A stretch of 64,000 nucleotides of DNA from Pirellula staleyi DSM 6068 (lineage in GTDB: Bacteria > Planctomycetota > Planctomycetia > Pirellulales > Pirellulaceae). Below, in pieces: positions 9,457-18,942 of this stretch. The notes under the pieces are model-generated. The model was not told where the DNA came from. It worked only from the letters and a program-made list of their open reading frames with translations, and searched no databases. Made by a program: the position numbers and the translations under genes. How positions within the stretch are numbered: the first letter of the stretch is position 1; the number at the start of each line of letters is the position of its first letter. The stretch lies in the NCBI GenBank assembly GCA_945900945.1, contig CAMDKL010000001.1:81515-145514 (forward strand). Direction: 5' to 3'.

Positions 9457-10379
9457 CGTGCCATCTCCTCGAGCCGTTGTGCTTCCGCCTTTAGTCGCAG
9501 CTCGATTTCCCACCCTTCGGTACGTATCCTAGAATTCATATACAGCAGGAATCGAATGACAGCGCCCCAGGTCGAGACGATCCAGATGGTGAGTGGATAT
9601 AGGAAAAGATCCATCCAGAGTCCCCATCGCCATATACCGGTTAAGACACCGATCAAAAATACGAGGCTCATCGAGATGGAAAGGGCAGTCAGAACTTGTA
9701 CAATCGTCACACCCAAATGGACACCTAGCAATTCGTTGTAGAGACTGGAGTGGAGCCAGCGTGAACGTTGTCCGTAGGCCAACTGTTCGGGCCGGTTCTT
9801 GGATTTAAGGATCGGACATCTTTCCAACAATAAGATTTCCCCAGCAAAAGGTCGAAACCCCCGGACAAAATAGACCATGCCGCACAACCCAAGCAAATAC
9901 AGAGGAATCTCTATTTCTGGGCGAAAGACGGGGTTCCAAAAAAGTAGACAGGCAGGAACAAAAGATAGGAGCGACATTCGCAGTATCCCAACTACGAAGA
10001 CCATAGAGCCAATGCGTTTCCAAACCGCAGAAAACACCTGACGAGCACTTGGACGCTCTATGAATACTGCATGACCAATAAAGTATGTGACGGCGCTCAG
10101 TGCGAATGGAGACTGGATCAAAATCAACGCTGTGATAACGCACAAATAACGAAAATGATAAACGCTCGCAGTGCTTATATCCTGAGATGCAATCAGCAGC
10201 GAATCGTACTGAGCGAGCGGCCAACCCAAAACGAAATCAGCGATCGCAAAAGGAAGAATTCCGAGAAACGCGAAAAACGTAATGGGCTGCCAGTAACGGC
10301 GCATGACGAACAGGCTTAAATCGACCATTTCGACTGCCGACCGTTGCGAGATTACGATCGCTGTCTTATCGAGTTGCAT
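9453..10379 (-). CDS. Multi-pass membrane protein in the SpoIIM/RDD operon
   Basis: Hydrophobic throughout; Met at 10379 (MQLDKTAIVISQRSAVEMVDL) overlaps the upstream stop by 14 nt. Confidence 0.65.
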   Translation of the reverse strand: MQLDKTAIVISQRSAVEMVDLSLFVMRRYWQPITFFAFLGILPFAIADFVLGWPLAQYDSLLIASQDISTASVYHFRYLCVITALILIQSPFALSAVTYFIGHAVFIERPSARQVFSAVWKRIGSMVFVVGILRMSLLSFVPACLLFWNPVFRPEIEIPLYLLGLCGMVYFVRGFRPFAGEILLLERCPILKSKNRPEQLAYGQRSRWLHSSLYNELLGVHLGVTIVQVLTALSISMSLVFLIGVLTGIWRWGLWMDLFLYPLTIWIVSTWGAVIRFLLYMNSRIRTEGWEIELRLKAEAQRLEEMAR

Positions 10380-11406
10380 GGTCAACTCCGACGGAACGCC
10401 ATGGATTGTCTTCGCTGTTGGCAATTTCTCGATCGATATCGGGATGTGGATAGCCAAGTACCACAAAATAGTACATGAGCAGTCCTGAACTAAGGATGGC
10501 CACACATGCCTTAAAAAAATAAGGGAGCGGCGAAGGGGAGACAAACCCTTCCGTAAACGCAGCCATAAAAAACAGAACAACCGAGGCTAAAATGATGGGC
10601 AAGGCTCGCTCCGCATTCAAGCGGAACGAGTCAACGCGTCGCAAACCGCCGGTTGCAAACAGCCCAATCCCCAAGCGGAGCCCAGAGGCAGCAGAAAGAG
10701 CGATGGCGGTCAATTCGAAAACCCCATGTGCGGTAACAAATTGAAAAAAAACGTCTCCTTGCTCGACGTCTGAGCGGGCCATATAACCAAAGGATGCACC
10801 GAGGACAACAGCGTTGTATGCTAACGCGCAAAGCGAGGGCAGAATGAGAGGCCCAAGAGCGAAGCATTGCAGTCCAATGCTAGTGTTGTGTTTGATATAA
10901 AACCCGGACATCATGACGTAATCGTTGAAGTTCTTTTCTAACGGCTTATCGAAGTTCGTTTCCAAGGCTTTGATCTGATCGGCACCCAGGATTCGCTCCG
11001 CAAAGCCAGGAAACCTTACTTCGGACCATGAGATCATCGCTGAGAGCGTAAAGAGGCCAAAGAATACGATGAACGCCACTTTCACACAGGGGTCTCTAAA
11101 AATGCTTTGCGGAGCCACCCTGGACATGTAGTGAAACCACCTGTGTGTCGCAAACTGCCTTGATCGGTACAGTTGGCTATGGGCTCGACCGACGAGTCGA
11201 TGCAAGTATTCCACGGTCGCCGGTGGTAGTTGGTACTGTTCCGCCATCGACAGATCGGTACACGCGGCCCGATACAATGCCGAGAATCGTGATACCAGAC
11301 TGCCCTGATTGGCAAAAGGATATTTGACGGATCGAAAGGAATCGCACATGCGTTCCAGTTCAAGCCATCCCTGCCGTCGCTTTTCAAGTAGTTCTGCAAT
11401 TCTCAT
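10366..11406 (-). CDS. Stage II sporulation protein M (SpoIIM)-family membrane protein
   Basis: RRQGWLELERMCDSF N-terminus; FYIKHNTSIGLQCFALG and VTAHGVFELTAIALSAASGLRLG motifs. Confidence 0.82.
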   Translation of the reverse strand: MRIAELLEKRRQGWLELERMCDSFRSVKYPFANQGSLVSRFSALYRAACTDLSMAEQYQLPPATVEYLHRLVGRAHSQLYRSRQFATHRWFHYMSRVAPQSIFRDPCVKVAFIVFFGLFTLSAMISWSEVRFPGFAERILGADQIKALETNFDKPLEKNFNDYVMMSGFYIKHNTSIGLQCFALGPLILPSLCALAYNAVVLGASFGYMARSDVEQGDVFFQFVTAHGVFELTAIALSAASGLRLGIGLFATGGLRRVDSFRLNAERALPIILASVVLFFMAAFTEGFVSPSPLPYFFKACVAILSSGLLMYYFVVLGYPHPDIDREIANSEDNPWRSVGVDHATR

Positions 11407-12353
11407 AGCGGTGCTTTTAGAATGGGCGGAGGCAATTCTAGCGAGTCGGGCATCAAGTTCACCAACAGGGTTGCATCGGTATCTTTGGAAGTCAAACCGG
11501 TATCCGTGGCAGGTGGCGGAGCAAATCGCTTCACTTCGGAAAACGCTTCTTTGGATACAAACGCTCGGTAGTATAGGGCACACAGCAGAAGATCTGGGCT
11601 CGTATCGTCGCGGAAGTTAAATTGCTTTAAAAGCGGATTGGCTAAATGCGATGCAAGCTCTGTTCGCCTACCAATAGAGATTCGGCCACGGCGTTCCGCG
11701 TACAATGCGATGGCTTTGGCCAGAGTTGGACTCATTCGAAAATTCGCCGGTATGTGCTCACTGAGCGAAACAACGCGAGTATCTTCCAGTTTAACATTCG
11801 CTGGCACCCAGGATCGTTCGTTGACTACGACCATCGTACCGGCAGCCAAATCGCCCAACCGTTGGAATCGCGATGTCAGCGTCATGCAAATCAACGAGAC
11901 CAGAAACGTCGGAATGACATAGGCAGGAGGGGCATCTGCTGCAAACATTTCTAACGAAACCATCGGTGCAAAATCAGCCAGTCGAAGGAAATTGCGAACG
12001 GTCGCCTGGTAAGCGTTTATGGGCCGACCATCTACGGAAATCACTTGGATCATCGTCAGCCATTTTCCAGGCGTTTGTCCGTTCCAATAGGTTTCAAAGA
12101 AAAGTCCGTAAAACCAATCGAGAGCAAAGGACGCTAGCAGTATCAAAAAAAAGATCATCCCGCTGGGTATTGCGGCGGTTGCGCCGACAACCATCATCAG
12201 GATAAAGATCGCAACGAGGCACATCATCCGAATAGCAAAGTCCAATAGAAGTGCTGGCAATCGCCGAAAGGGACCAGCGATCCGGTATTCGAACTGAATA
12301 TTTTCAGGCGTCGTGATGACCGCAGTTAAATCGATTGCGTTTTGAGCGTTCAC
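11403..12353 (-). CDS. RDD family protein
   Basis: RRLPALLLDFAIRM RDD motif; YWNGQTPGKWLTMIQVISVDGRPINAYQATVRNFLRLAD; FQRLGDLAAGTMVV. Confidence 0.88.
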   Translation of the reverse strand: MNAQNAIDLTAVITTPENIQFEYRIAGPFRRLPALLLDFAIRMMCLVAIFILMMVVGATAAIPSGMIFFLILLASFALDWFYGLFFETYWNGQTPGKWLTMIQVISVDGRPINAYQATVRNFLRLADFAPMVSLEMFAADAPPAYVIPTFLVSLICMTLTSRFQRLGDLAAGTMVVVNERSWVPANVKLEDTRVVSLSEHIPANFRMSPTLAKAIALYAERRGRISIGRRTELASHLANPLLKQFNFRDDTSPDLLLCALYYRAFVSKEAFSEVKRFAPPPATDTGLTSKDTDATLLVNLMPDSLELPPPILKAPL

Positions 12354-12580
12354 CGATCCATAGTCCAGAGAGAGATGATGTCTGTCATGGGAACGATTTT
12401 AGTCGCAAACACCCAATTGTTCACCGGCCCGACGAAGAAAGTCAGCATCAATCGCTGATTAAATGATTGCCGCAGCTAGAATGCGTCGGTTAGAATGGAG
12501 GACCCGCCCGCGAGGCGAGCGGCAAAGCGCTAGCTGCGGCTCCTATTACTTCCACACCTTCGGCGAACATTTATAGTGAC

Positions 12581-13972
12581 ATGGAACCAAACGCAATGTC
12601 ATCATCCCTGAATCGCAACAAGGATAGTCTTGCCGAATCGACTGACTCGAACTTCGAGACATCGGCAGAATCCAACCCTAGATCCTCTATTTCCACCAGG
12701 CAGCCGACCGCAGCTTCATTGCTCCTGTCGACGTTTCTAAGTTTGACGGTCGTGCTCGTTCTGTTAGTGACTTTGCGTTATCTATTGCCTTCCATGTTGG
12801 AATTTTCTCGTTACTCATGGCATCGAGGTCAACTACGGGCTGAGTACGAAATGGCGGGCCGGCAGCTGGAACACGTGTCCTGGGAAGGTCTAAACAGCGT
12901 TTCGCAGACCGTGGCAAAGCGGGTCAGTCCCAGCGTCGTTCATATCATGATGAGTGCGGAGGAACCAAATGAACCCGAACCCAGTTTGGAGGAAATGGCT
13001 CGCTCCACTCCCCGTCGCTTGAAGGTCGGACAAGGCAGCGGAATTGTCGTCGATGAACGTGGCTATGTACTTACGAATTATCATGTCTTGGACGACGGGT
13101 CTCAAATCAACGTCATTCTCGCGGACGAACGAACATGCATCGCCGAACTCGTCGGTTTCGACAAACTAACCGACTTGGCCGTCCTGAAGATCAACGCCGA
13201 CGAATTGCTACCCATCGGTTGGGGCGACAGTGACACGATCGACGTCGGTTCGCCGGTTTGGGCGGTAGGCAGTCCGTTTGGCCTGACAGGATCCGTTACG
13301 TTTGGCATCCTCAGCAGCAAGCATCGATTGGACTTGAGCGGGTCCGGCTACGAGGATTCGATTCGCAACCCATTGACTCACGGAGGTAAACAAAAAGCGA
13401 CGCCCAGGTATAGCGACTTGATGCAAAGCGACGTGGCCGTAAATCCGGGCAACAGCGGTGGTCCGTTGGTCAACGGCCGCGGCGAAATGATCGGTATCAA
13501 CACCGCCATCATCGGCGAGTCTTATCGTGGCGTCAGTTTCTCAATCCCCAGCAACGTAGCGAAAGTAGTCTTCAGACAGATCCTGGAAACTGGCAAGATG
13601 CGACGAGGTTGGGTAGGAGTTGCGCTCCTCAGCGCCTCCGAATGGAAGCGTATATCGCAGGCTAGACTTACTACGCAACCGGAATGGCCCGATGTGGAGA
13701 CTAATATCGACCCTATGAACGAAGAGGCCAAGCATCCAATCCGCGGTGCCGTCATTCGCAGCGTTGTTTTAAAATCACCCGCTGCTTACGCGGGTTTGCA
13801 AGAGGGAGATACTATCATCGAAATGAACGGAAACCGCATCAAGGGTGTCGAGGACTTGATCTTTGCCATTTGCAAAACACCTATCGGCGATAAAGTGGAG
13901 TTCACCATCGATCGAGACTCCGTGCAAATCAAAATCGACGTCGCCGTCGGCGAACGTCCCGAACTGCCGTAA
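12581..13972 (+). CDS. HtrA-like S1C serine protease with PDZ domain, membrane anchored
   Basis: TNYHV (His), LTDLAVLKI (Asp), NPGNSGGPLVN (Ser); C-terminal PDZ GLQEGDTIIEMNG; N-terminal TM. Confidence 0.92.
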   Translation: MEPNAMSSSLNRNKDSLAESTDSNFETSAESNPRSSISTRQPTAASLLLSTFLSLTVVLVLLVTLRYLLPSMLEFSRYSWHRGQLRAEYEMAGRQLEHVSWEGLNSVSQTVAKRVSPSVVHIMMSAEEPNEPEPSLEEMARSTPRRLKVGQGSGIVVDERGYVLTNYHVLDDGSQINVILADERTCIAELVGFDKLTDLAVLKINADELLPIGWGDSDTIDVGSPVWAVGSPFGLTGSVTFGILSSKHRLDLSGSGYEDSIRNPLTHGGKQKATPRYSDLMQSDVAVNPGNSGGPLVNGRGEMIGINTAIIGESYRGVSFSIPSNVAKVVFRQILETGKMRRGWVGVALLSASEWKRISQARLTTQPEWPDVETNIDPMNEEAKHPIRGAVIRSVVLKSPAAYAGLQEGDTIIEMNGNRIKGVEDLIFAICKTPIGDKVEFTIDRDSVQIKIDVAVGERPELP

Positions 13973-13975
13973 AGC

Positions 13976-14044
13976 CACTCACTTTGTGATTTCGTGAACC
14001 GGTGGGCGCTAGCCCCGGGCCGCTGACTTTGGCACCGCAGGTGC
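13976..14044 (+). repeat. Dispersed intergenic repeat, copy A
   Basis: CACTCACTTTGTGATTTCGTGAACCGGTGGGCGCTAGCCCCGGGCC..., immediately 3' of the htrA-like gene. Confidence 0.85.
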
Positions 14045-14102
14045 AATTGTTGTTGTTTATTCTATTTGTTCTATTCCTCAATCACCAATCGAGAAGCATT
14101 GA

Positions 14103-14987
14103 ATGCCTAAAATTGCAGCCTTTCCCAAAGCGTACATGCAGGCACTCTGCAAAGACGGCAGCATGAAGCTGTCGCAATGGTTTGAGCTGGCTGAGACGTT
14201 AGAGATCGATGGTCTCGAGTTTTATGCTGGCTTCATCGAGTTGGCGGATGCATCGATGTGGCCAGTCTTTCGCAAACAAGTCGAGTCGATGGGAATGTCG
14301 ATCCCGATGATGTGTTGCTCTCCCGATTTCACGCATCCTGATCTGGGATTTCGAAATCGAGAAATCGAGAAACAAAAACAGTGGATCGATATGACCGCCG
14401 CGTTGGGTGGCAGCTACTGTCGGGTATTAAGCGGCCAGCGGAGACCAGAATTGACAGCCGAACAAGGAGTCCAGTTGGCTGCCGACTGTATTCAATCCTG
14501 TCTGCCGCACGCAGTTCAAAAGGGTGTGATCTTGATTCTCGAGAATCATTACAAGGATGACTTTTGGGAGTATCCCGAGTTTGCACAGAAGATGGAAGTA
14601 TTCTGTGCGTTGGTCAACGCGATCGATCATCCATCGTTTGGCGTCAACTACGACCCGAGCAATGCCTATATTGCAGGTGACGATCCGATCGAGTTGCTGA
14701 AAAGAGTATCGCATCGGGTAGTGACAATGCATGCAAGCGATCGCTATCTTATCGAGGGAACGCTCGAAGATTTGCGTCGCGAGGAGGGCGGAGCAGCGGG
14801 CTATGCCAAGCGGCTGCGGCATGGAGAGATTGGTCAGGGGCTGAACGATTATGATGCTATCTTTAGCGAATTAAAACGTGTAGGCTTTGACGGATGGATC
14901 AGTATCGAAGACGGGGTCGACGGCATCGAACAGCTTCAACGAAGCGCTGCGTTCCTGAAAGCGAAGATAGGCCAATATTGGCCTTAG
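14103..14987 (+). CDS. Sugar phosphate isomerase/epimerase (TIM barrel)
   Basis: EIDGLEFYAGF, ILENHYKDD, FGVNYDPSNAYIAGDDP, WISIEDGVDG. Confidence 0.85.
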   Translation: MPKIAAFPKAYMQALCKDGSMKLSQWFELAETLEIDGLEFYAGFIELADASMWPVFRKQVESMGMSIPMMCCSPDFTHPDLGFRNREIEKQKQWIDMTAALGGSYCRVLSGQRRPELTAEQGVQLAADCIQSCLPHAVQKGVILILENHYKDDFWEYPEFAQKMEVFCALVNAIDHPSFGVNYDPSNAYIAGDDPIELLKRVSHRVVTMHASDRYLIEGTLEDLRREEGGAAGYAKRLRHGEIGQGLNDYDAIFSELKRVGFDGWISIEDGVDGIEQLQRSAAFLKAKIGQYWP

Positions 14988-14997
14988 CGAGTGCTTG

Positions 14998-15050
14998 CTC
15001 AGCGATTTCGTGAACCGGTGGGCGCTAGCCCCGGGCCTGAATTCGCTGGC
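14998..15050 (+). repeat. Dispersed intergenic repeat, copy B
   Basis: CTCAGCGATTTCGTGAACCGGTGGGCGCTAGCCCCGGGCCTGAATTCGCTGGC. Confidence 0.85.
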
Positions 15051-15129
15051 TATTTAGTTAGCTTGATACGGTTCAACCGTGATGCATCGGTTTTTCAATA
15101 ATAGAACACTTGATTAGGGACCGTTTTTC

Positions 15130-16086
15130 ATGGGATTAGCCAGGGCCGCTGTGCATCTGTTAATGACCGAGGCCTCGAGACGATCGTTCCATGGTTCCGT
15201 GGTTACTCTTGGGAGGCAACACGTCTATGTGACCGCCCAAGAGACAATCGCCATGGCCGCCAAACATGGTGTCCGCCTGGTTCCGATTCCGGCCGAATTG
15301 CATAGGGAACCAACTCTTGCCAAGCGAGGATTCGTTTCGGACGATTGGTTGTTCCAAAGTTTGGGATTTGATGAAATCGTTCGGGTCGACTACTCGGACT
15401 ACGAATCGTCGGAGGTGATCTTCGATTTGAACAGTACCGAGACGCCTCTGGAACTCCAAAATAGGTTTGATCTCGTTCTGGATAGTGGAACTTTGGAGCA
15501 TGTCTTCGACTTTGCGGCCGGACTGCGGCATTGCGTTCGCATGGTTGGTTCGGGCGGCCGCGTCATTCACTTGACACCCTCCTCGAATTGCGTGGAGCAC
15601 GGTTTTTTCAGTGTTTCTCCAACTTTGTTTGCCGATTTTTATGCGGCCTCTGGGTTTGGAATCAATCGCGTTTGGCTGTGTGAAATCCCAATCGATTTGC
15701 CGCGCGGAGTTTGGCATGCATACGACTACGCAAATGCGTCGGAACGATTCATTTCGCTTGGACAACTGAGCGGCAAAATCTGGTTTACGTTTTCTATTTC
15801 TACCGCTGCACAGTCCGTAACACCAAGGATTCCGCAGCAATGGATCTACACTCAGACTTGGTCCGATGCTGCGTCCGAATCGACTGCAAACGACTTGGAT
15901 TCCTCTGAGAACGATTTGTGTTCCTTCGAGGAAGGGTCCCGCAGCCAATCCCTCGTTAAGAAGTTAGCGCATTTCCCTTTTCTTCAGTCCGCTGCGGTAA
16001 GTAGGATACTTCGATGGCGCAAGTGGATCCATCAATCTCGTGTTCGCAGCAGAAAGCTCCCCTATCCTTTTGTCGGGAAATTTTGA
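15130..16086 (+). CDS. Class I SAM-dependent methyltransferase-like protein
   Basis: FDLVLDSGTLEHVFDFAAGLRHCVRMVGSGGRVIHLTPSSNCVEHGFFSVSPTLFADFY. Confidence 0.72.
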   Translation: MGLARAAVHLLMTEASRRSFHGSVVTLGRQHVYVTAQETIAMAAKHGVRLVPIPAELHREPTLAKRGFVSDDWLFQSLGFDEIVRVDYSDYESSEVIFDLNSTETPLELQNRFDLVLDSGTLEHVFDFAAGLRHCVRMVGSGGRVIHLTPSSNCVEHGFFSVSPTLFADFYAASGFGINRVWLCEIPIDLPRGVWHAYDYANASERFISLGQLSGKIWFTFSISTAAQSVTPRIPQQWIYTQTWSDAASESTANDLDSSENDLCSFEEGSRSQSLVKKLAHFPFLQSAAVSRILRWRKWIHQSRVRSRKLPYPFVGKF

Positions 16087-16092
16087 TCGCCC

Positions 16093-17367
16093 ATGCGTAT
16101 TGCAATCGTTGCGCTCAATGCTTTTCCCGCGATTGAACCAAGCCGAGGTTGCGGGATTGGCGGACTAGAAACATTTGCATGGAATTTGGCGCAAGGGTTA
16201 GCTGCCAGCGAGGCCGACGAGATACTTTTTTTGGTTCGAAGCGAACACCCAAAAGTAACTCGCGTTTACGAAAAAGTGAAAGTCGACTTCATTCATGAGC
16301 CCTTTCGAGCGATACGCCAAAGTGTTTCAAAGGCCGTGGAAATCGGATCCTGGAAAAAACTGCCTCGCATCAAGAATTGGGACCCAAGCTTAATTTGGAA
16401 GATACCGACACTGGCCATTCGGAAATTGTTTTTCCCTCGCTACTCGGAAGAAAAATCGATCTCTTTGGCGATCAACCGATTTGCCCCCGAACTCCTATTA
16501 ACGCTCGGCGTCAATCAAACCTCAGCGATCCTCGGCGAAATCGCTCTGGCACTAAGAATTCCGATCGTACTATGGTTGCAATCCAACGCTGATTTAGCAC
16601 CCCAGCTTTTCGAAAGTGGACCGTTTGTTGATCGCTATGGTGTCCGCAGCGCACATGCGCAGCAATGCATTCGACTATGTCGCAACATCATTTGCCAAAC
16701 CGAAACGCAACGATTGCTGATTCAGCATATCGAGCCTAAATTTCCGAATACGTTATCGCAACCTATTCGAACTACGTTCATTCCGAATCCCGTTAATACG
16801 AACCTTTTCCATCCCGGCGAATCACCTTTGTCTGAGCGTCGTGGTGTCTTGTGGATCGGTCGAGCGGATCGATTTCACAAACGTCCTCTAATGGCTATCG
16901 AAATCGCCAAGCGATGTCCGGACATCCCTTTCATCTTGATCGTCAATCCAAGCGACGACGCTATTCGCCAGGAAATCATCAACATGAAGCCGCCAAACGT
17001 TACTTTGGAAGACTTTGTTCCTTCGGCGGAAATGCCGGAGCGCATGCGAAAAGCTTGGATATTTTTATCAACTGGATCCGCAGCGTACGAAGGTTTTCCC
17101 AATGTTCTCCTAGAGGCGTCCGCAAGTGGAACTCCAATCGTATCGCTCGAGGATTTTGACGGATTCCTAAGCCGATCCCTTGGAGGTTTTTCCAGTGATG
17201 GAAATCTAGATAGCCTCGTTCAATTTATCTATCGATTGCATGAGTCGCCTTCAGAATGGAGGGCGATGGGAAGTTCGGCAATCGAGTATGTCCGGAATCA
17301 TCACGATCTATCAACCATCGTGGAGAGATTCCGCAACGAGGCAATACTCGCGACGGTTGTGCGCTAG
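16093..17367 (+). CDS. Glycosyltransferase family 4 protein
   Basis: GGLETFAWNLAQGL; VLWIGRADRFHKRPLMAIEIAKRCPDIPFILIV; YEGFPNVLLEASASGTPIVS. Confidence 0.88.
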   Translation: MRIAIVALNAFPAIEPSRGCGIGGLETFAWNLAQGLAASEADEILFLVRSEHPKVTRVYEKVKVDFIHEPFRAIRQSVSKAVEIGSWKKLPRIKNWDPSLIWKIPTLAIRKLFFPRYSEEKSISLAINRFAPELLLTLGVNQTSAILGEIALALRIPIVLWLQSNADLAPQLFESGPFVDRYGVRSAHAQQCIRLCRNIICQTETQRLLIQHIEPKFPNTLSQPIRTTFIPNPVNTNLFHPGESPLSERRGVLWIGRADRFHKRPLMAIEIAKRCPDIPFILIVNPSDDAIRQEIINMKPPNVTLEDFVPSAEMPERMRKAWIFLSTGSAAYEGFPNVLLEASASGTPIVSLEDFDGFLSRSLGGFSSDGNLDSLVQFIYRLHESPSEWRAMGSSAIEYVRNHHDLSTIVERFRNEAILATVVR

Positions 17368-18384
17368 CTGTCTCGCTTCGACACGTTCGAAACCCCAAGA
17401 CTTGACCCGTTCCATGTGCTGCGGAATCTCTTTGGCATGTTCCCATGTCGATAGCTTGATCGTCAGGATCAAACCACGAAACCTCGACGTCGGATAGGTC
17501 ACGATCGCTTCGACGGTATCGAGCGTGTAGTTCGGAGCTACGTTCGCATCGCAAATCAGATAACGAAATGCCTTGAATAGTCGCCGTTTCACTTGCTGGG
17601 ATTTGGAACGCCAATGTTCGAAACGCGGATTGCTCGCGATCGCTTCGTCCATGTCAGCCGGATCAATGCCGACAACTTGTGCACCCAGGTCGAGGAGTCG
17701 TTGGCAAGCCCCGCCAGGGGACGAACCGATTTCAACGACGCGATCACCTGCGTGGAAAGGCAATCGACTCCATGGAATCGCTTCGGCAATTTTCAGGTAG
17801 GCTCGGCTGATCATGTTATCCGGTATCGCAACCGCGTAGACTCCACCCGGCCAGCCGTCGACTTCGGTTTGGACTGGCTTGGCTGCAACCCACCATCGGT
17901 TGGGTTCCAACAGGATGACTTCTAGAAGTCTTGTCCCAACACTCGCGATCGTGTTGACGGATTGGTTTCGAGGATCATTGCGTTCTGAAAGCGATTTTCG
18001 GAATTGGTCTGCGATCGAGTCGGCCAGCAGCGAGCGTCCAGGCTCGAAACCGTTCCATCCGGGCTGCGCGACGTCTCGCTGCCATATGTGCAAGCATTCC
18101 CAATCAGCCGTGAGGTATTTTTCTTGGATCTGCTCGATGAGTTCGGTGGAGTTGTCGCCATCGAACTTGCCCAACGCGTGCCCGCATGCTCGAATCAGAG
18201 GCGACTGTGGAAGAGGGCGAGACCACGCGGGTGTGTCCAAATCGGATTTGAGTGTGACGAAGCCTTTCTGAGAAAAGGCTAAGCGATACGGCCCCTCGGG
18301 TTCACAAAGTTGGGCTTTGATAGTTGATTCCGCACCGTGCTGGCACGAAAAGTAGACATAGGGACTGTGGAGCGATGGGATCAT
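17311..18384 (-). CDS. FtsJ/RlmM-like SAM-dependent rRNA methyltransferase
   Basis: WWVAAKP ... RAYLKIAEAIPWSRLPFHAGDRVVEIGSSPGGACQRLLDLGAQVVGIDPADMD ... LTIKL. Confidence 0.78.
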   Translation of the reverse strand: MIPSLHSPYVYFSCQHGAESTIKAQLCEPEGPYRLAFSQKGFVTLKSDLDTPAWSRPLPQSPLIRACGHALGKFDGDNSTELIEQIQEKYLTADWECLHIWQRDVAQPGWNGFEPGRSLLADSIADQFRKSLSERNDPRNQSVNTIASVGTRLLEVILLEPNRWWVAAKPVQTEVDGWPGGVYAVAIPDNMISRAYLKIAEAIPWSRLPFHAGDRVVEIGSSPGGACQRLLDLGAQVVGIDPADMDEAIASNPRFEHWRSKSQQVKRRLFKAFRYLICDANVAPNYTLDTVEAIVTYPTSRFRGLILTIKLSTWEHAKEIPQHMERVKSWGFERVEARQLAHNRREYCLVAESLHDG

Positions 18385-18516
18385 TGAGTGAACGACAGGC
18401 TGGCGAACGTGTTTGTAGGTTTCTTTTAGCTTACAGTGAGAATAGTCAAAAAATGCAGGTACGGAAGAAATGTCGCTCGCTTTGTTTTAAGCGAGAGCCG
18501 TTGGCACTGTCCAAAG

Positions 18517-18588
18517 GGCACTCCGTTTGCGATTTCGTGAACGATTAGGCGCTAGCCCCGGGCTTCTCATTTGCACCGCAAGGTGCGT
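18517..18588 (+). repeat. Dispersed intergenic repeat, copy C
   Basis: GGCACTCCGTTTGCGATTTCGTGAACGATTAGGCGCTAGCCCCGGGC...TTTGCACCGCAAGGTGCG. Confidence 0.8.
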
Positions 18589-18709
18589 CATAGGACATAC
18601 GAAACGAAATAATCTAGCTGCCAAATTACTGTTTTTCCTCGGTCCGTTTGGACCAAAGATTCGTTTTTGCTTTTCAGTTCAGTTGATCCGCGAACTGTCT
18701 CTCTCTGAT

Positions 18710-18942
18710 CTAGTTCGACTGTCCCAAATCTAGTTCGTTGACGCCACTCAGCTTGCCTGAGTGGTGAAGCGTTTGGCAACCAGAATCTAAAACTGCCCCG
18801 ATCTTGCCCAACTCCCTCAAACTGCTGCCTGCGGCAGCAGTTTGAGGGAGCTGGGGAGTCCTGGAGGTACCATTTTCTGGTCGCCAAACCTGCTCACCTT
18901 CGGCACGAGGCCGAAGGGGTCGATTTGGGACAGTCGAACTAG
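18710..18942. repeat. Nested inverted-repeat (cloverleaf-like) element bounded by a perfect 21-bp inverted repeat
   Basis: CTAGTTCGACTGTCCCAAATC (18710-18730) is the exact reverse complement of 18922-18942; four further internal inverted repeats. Confidence 0.85.

Noticed and set aside
9453-10580. Full-length 375-aa reading of the third operon gene
   Set aside because: The first 67 codons overlap the SpoIIM gene; Met at 10379 fits the operon's coupling pattern.
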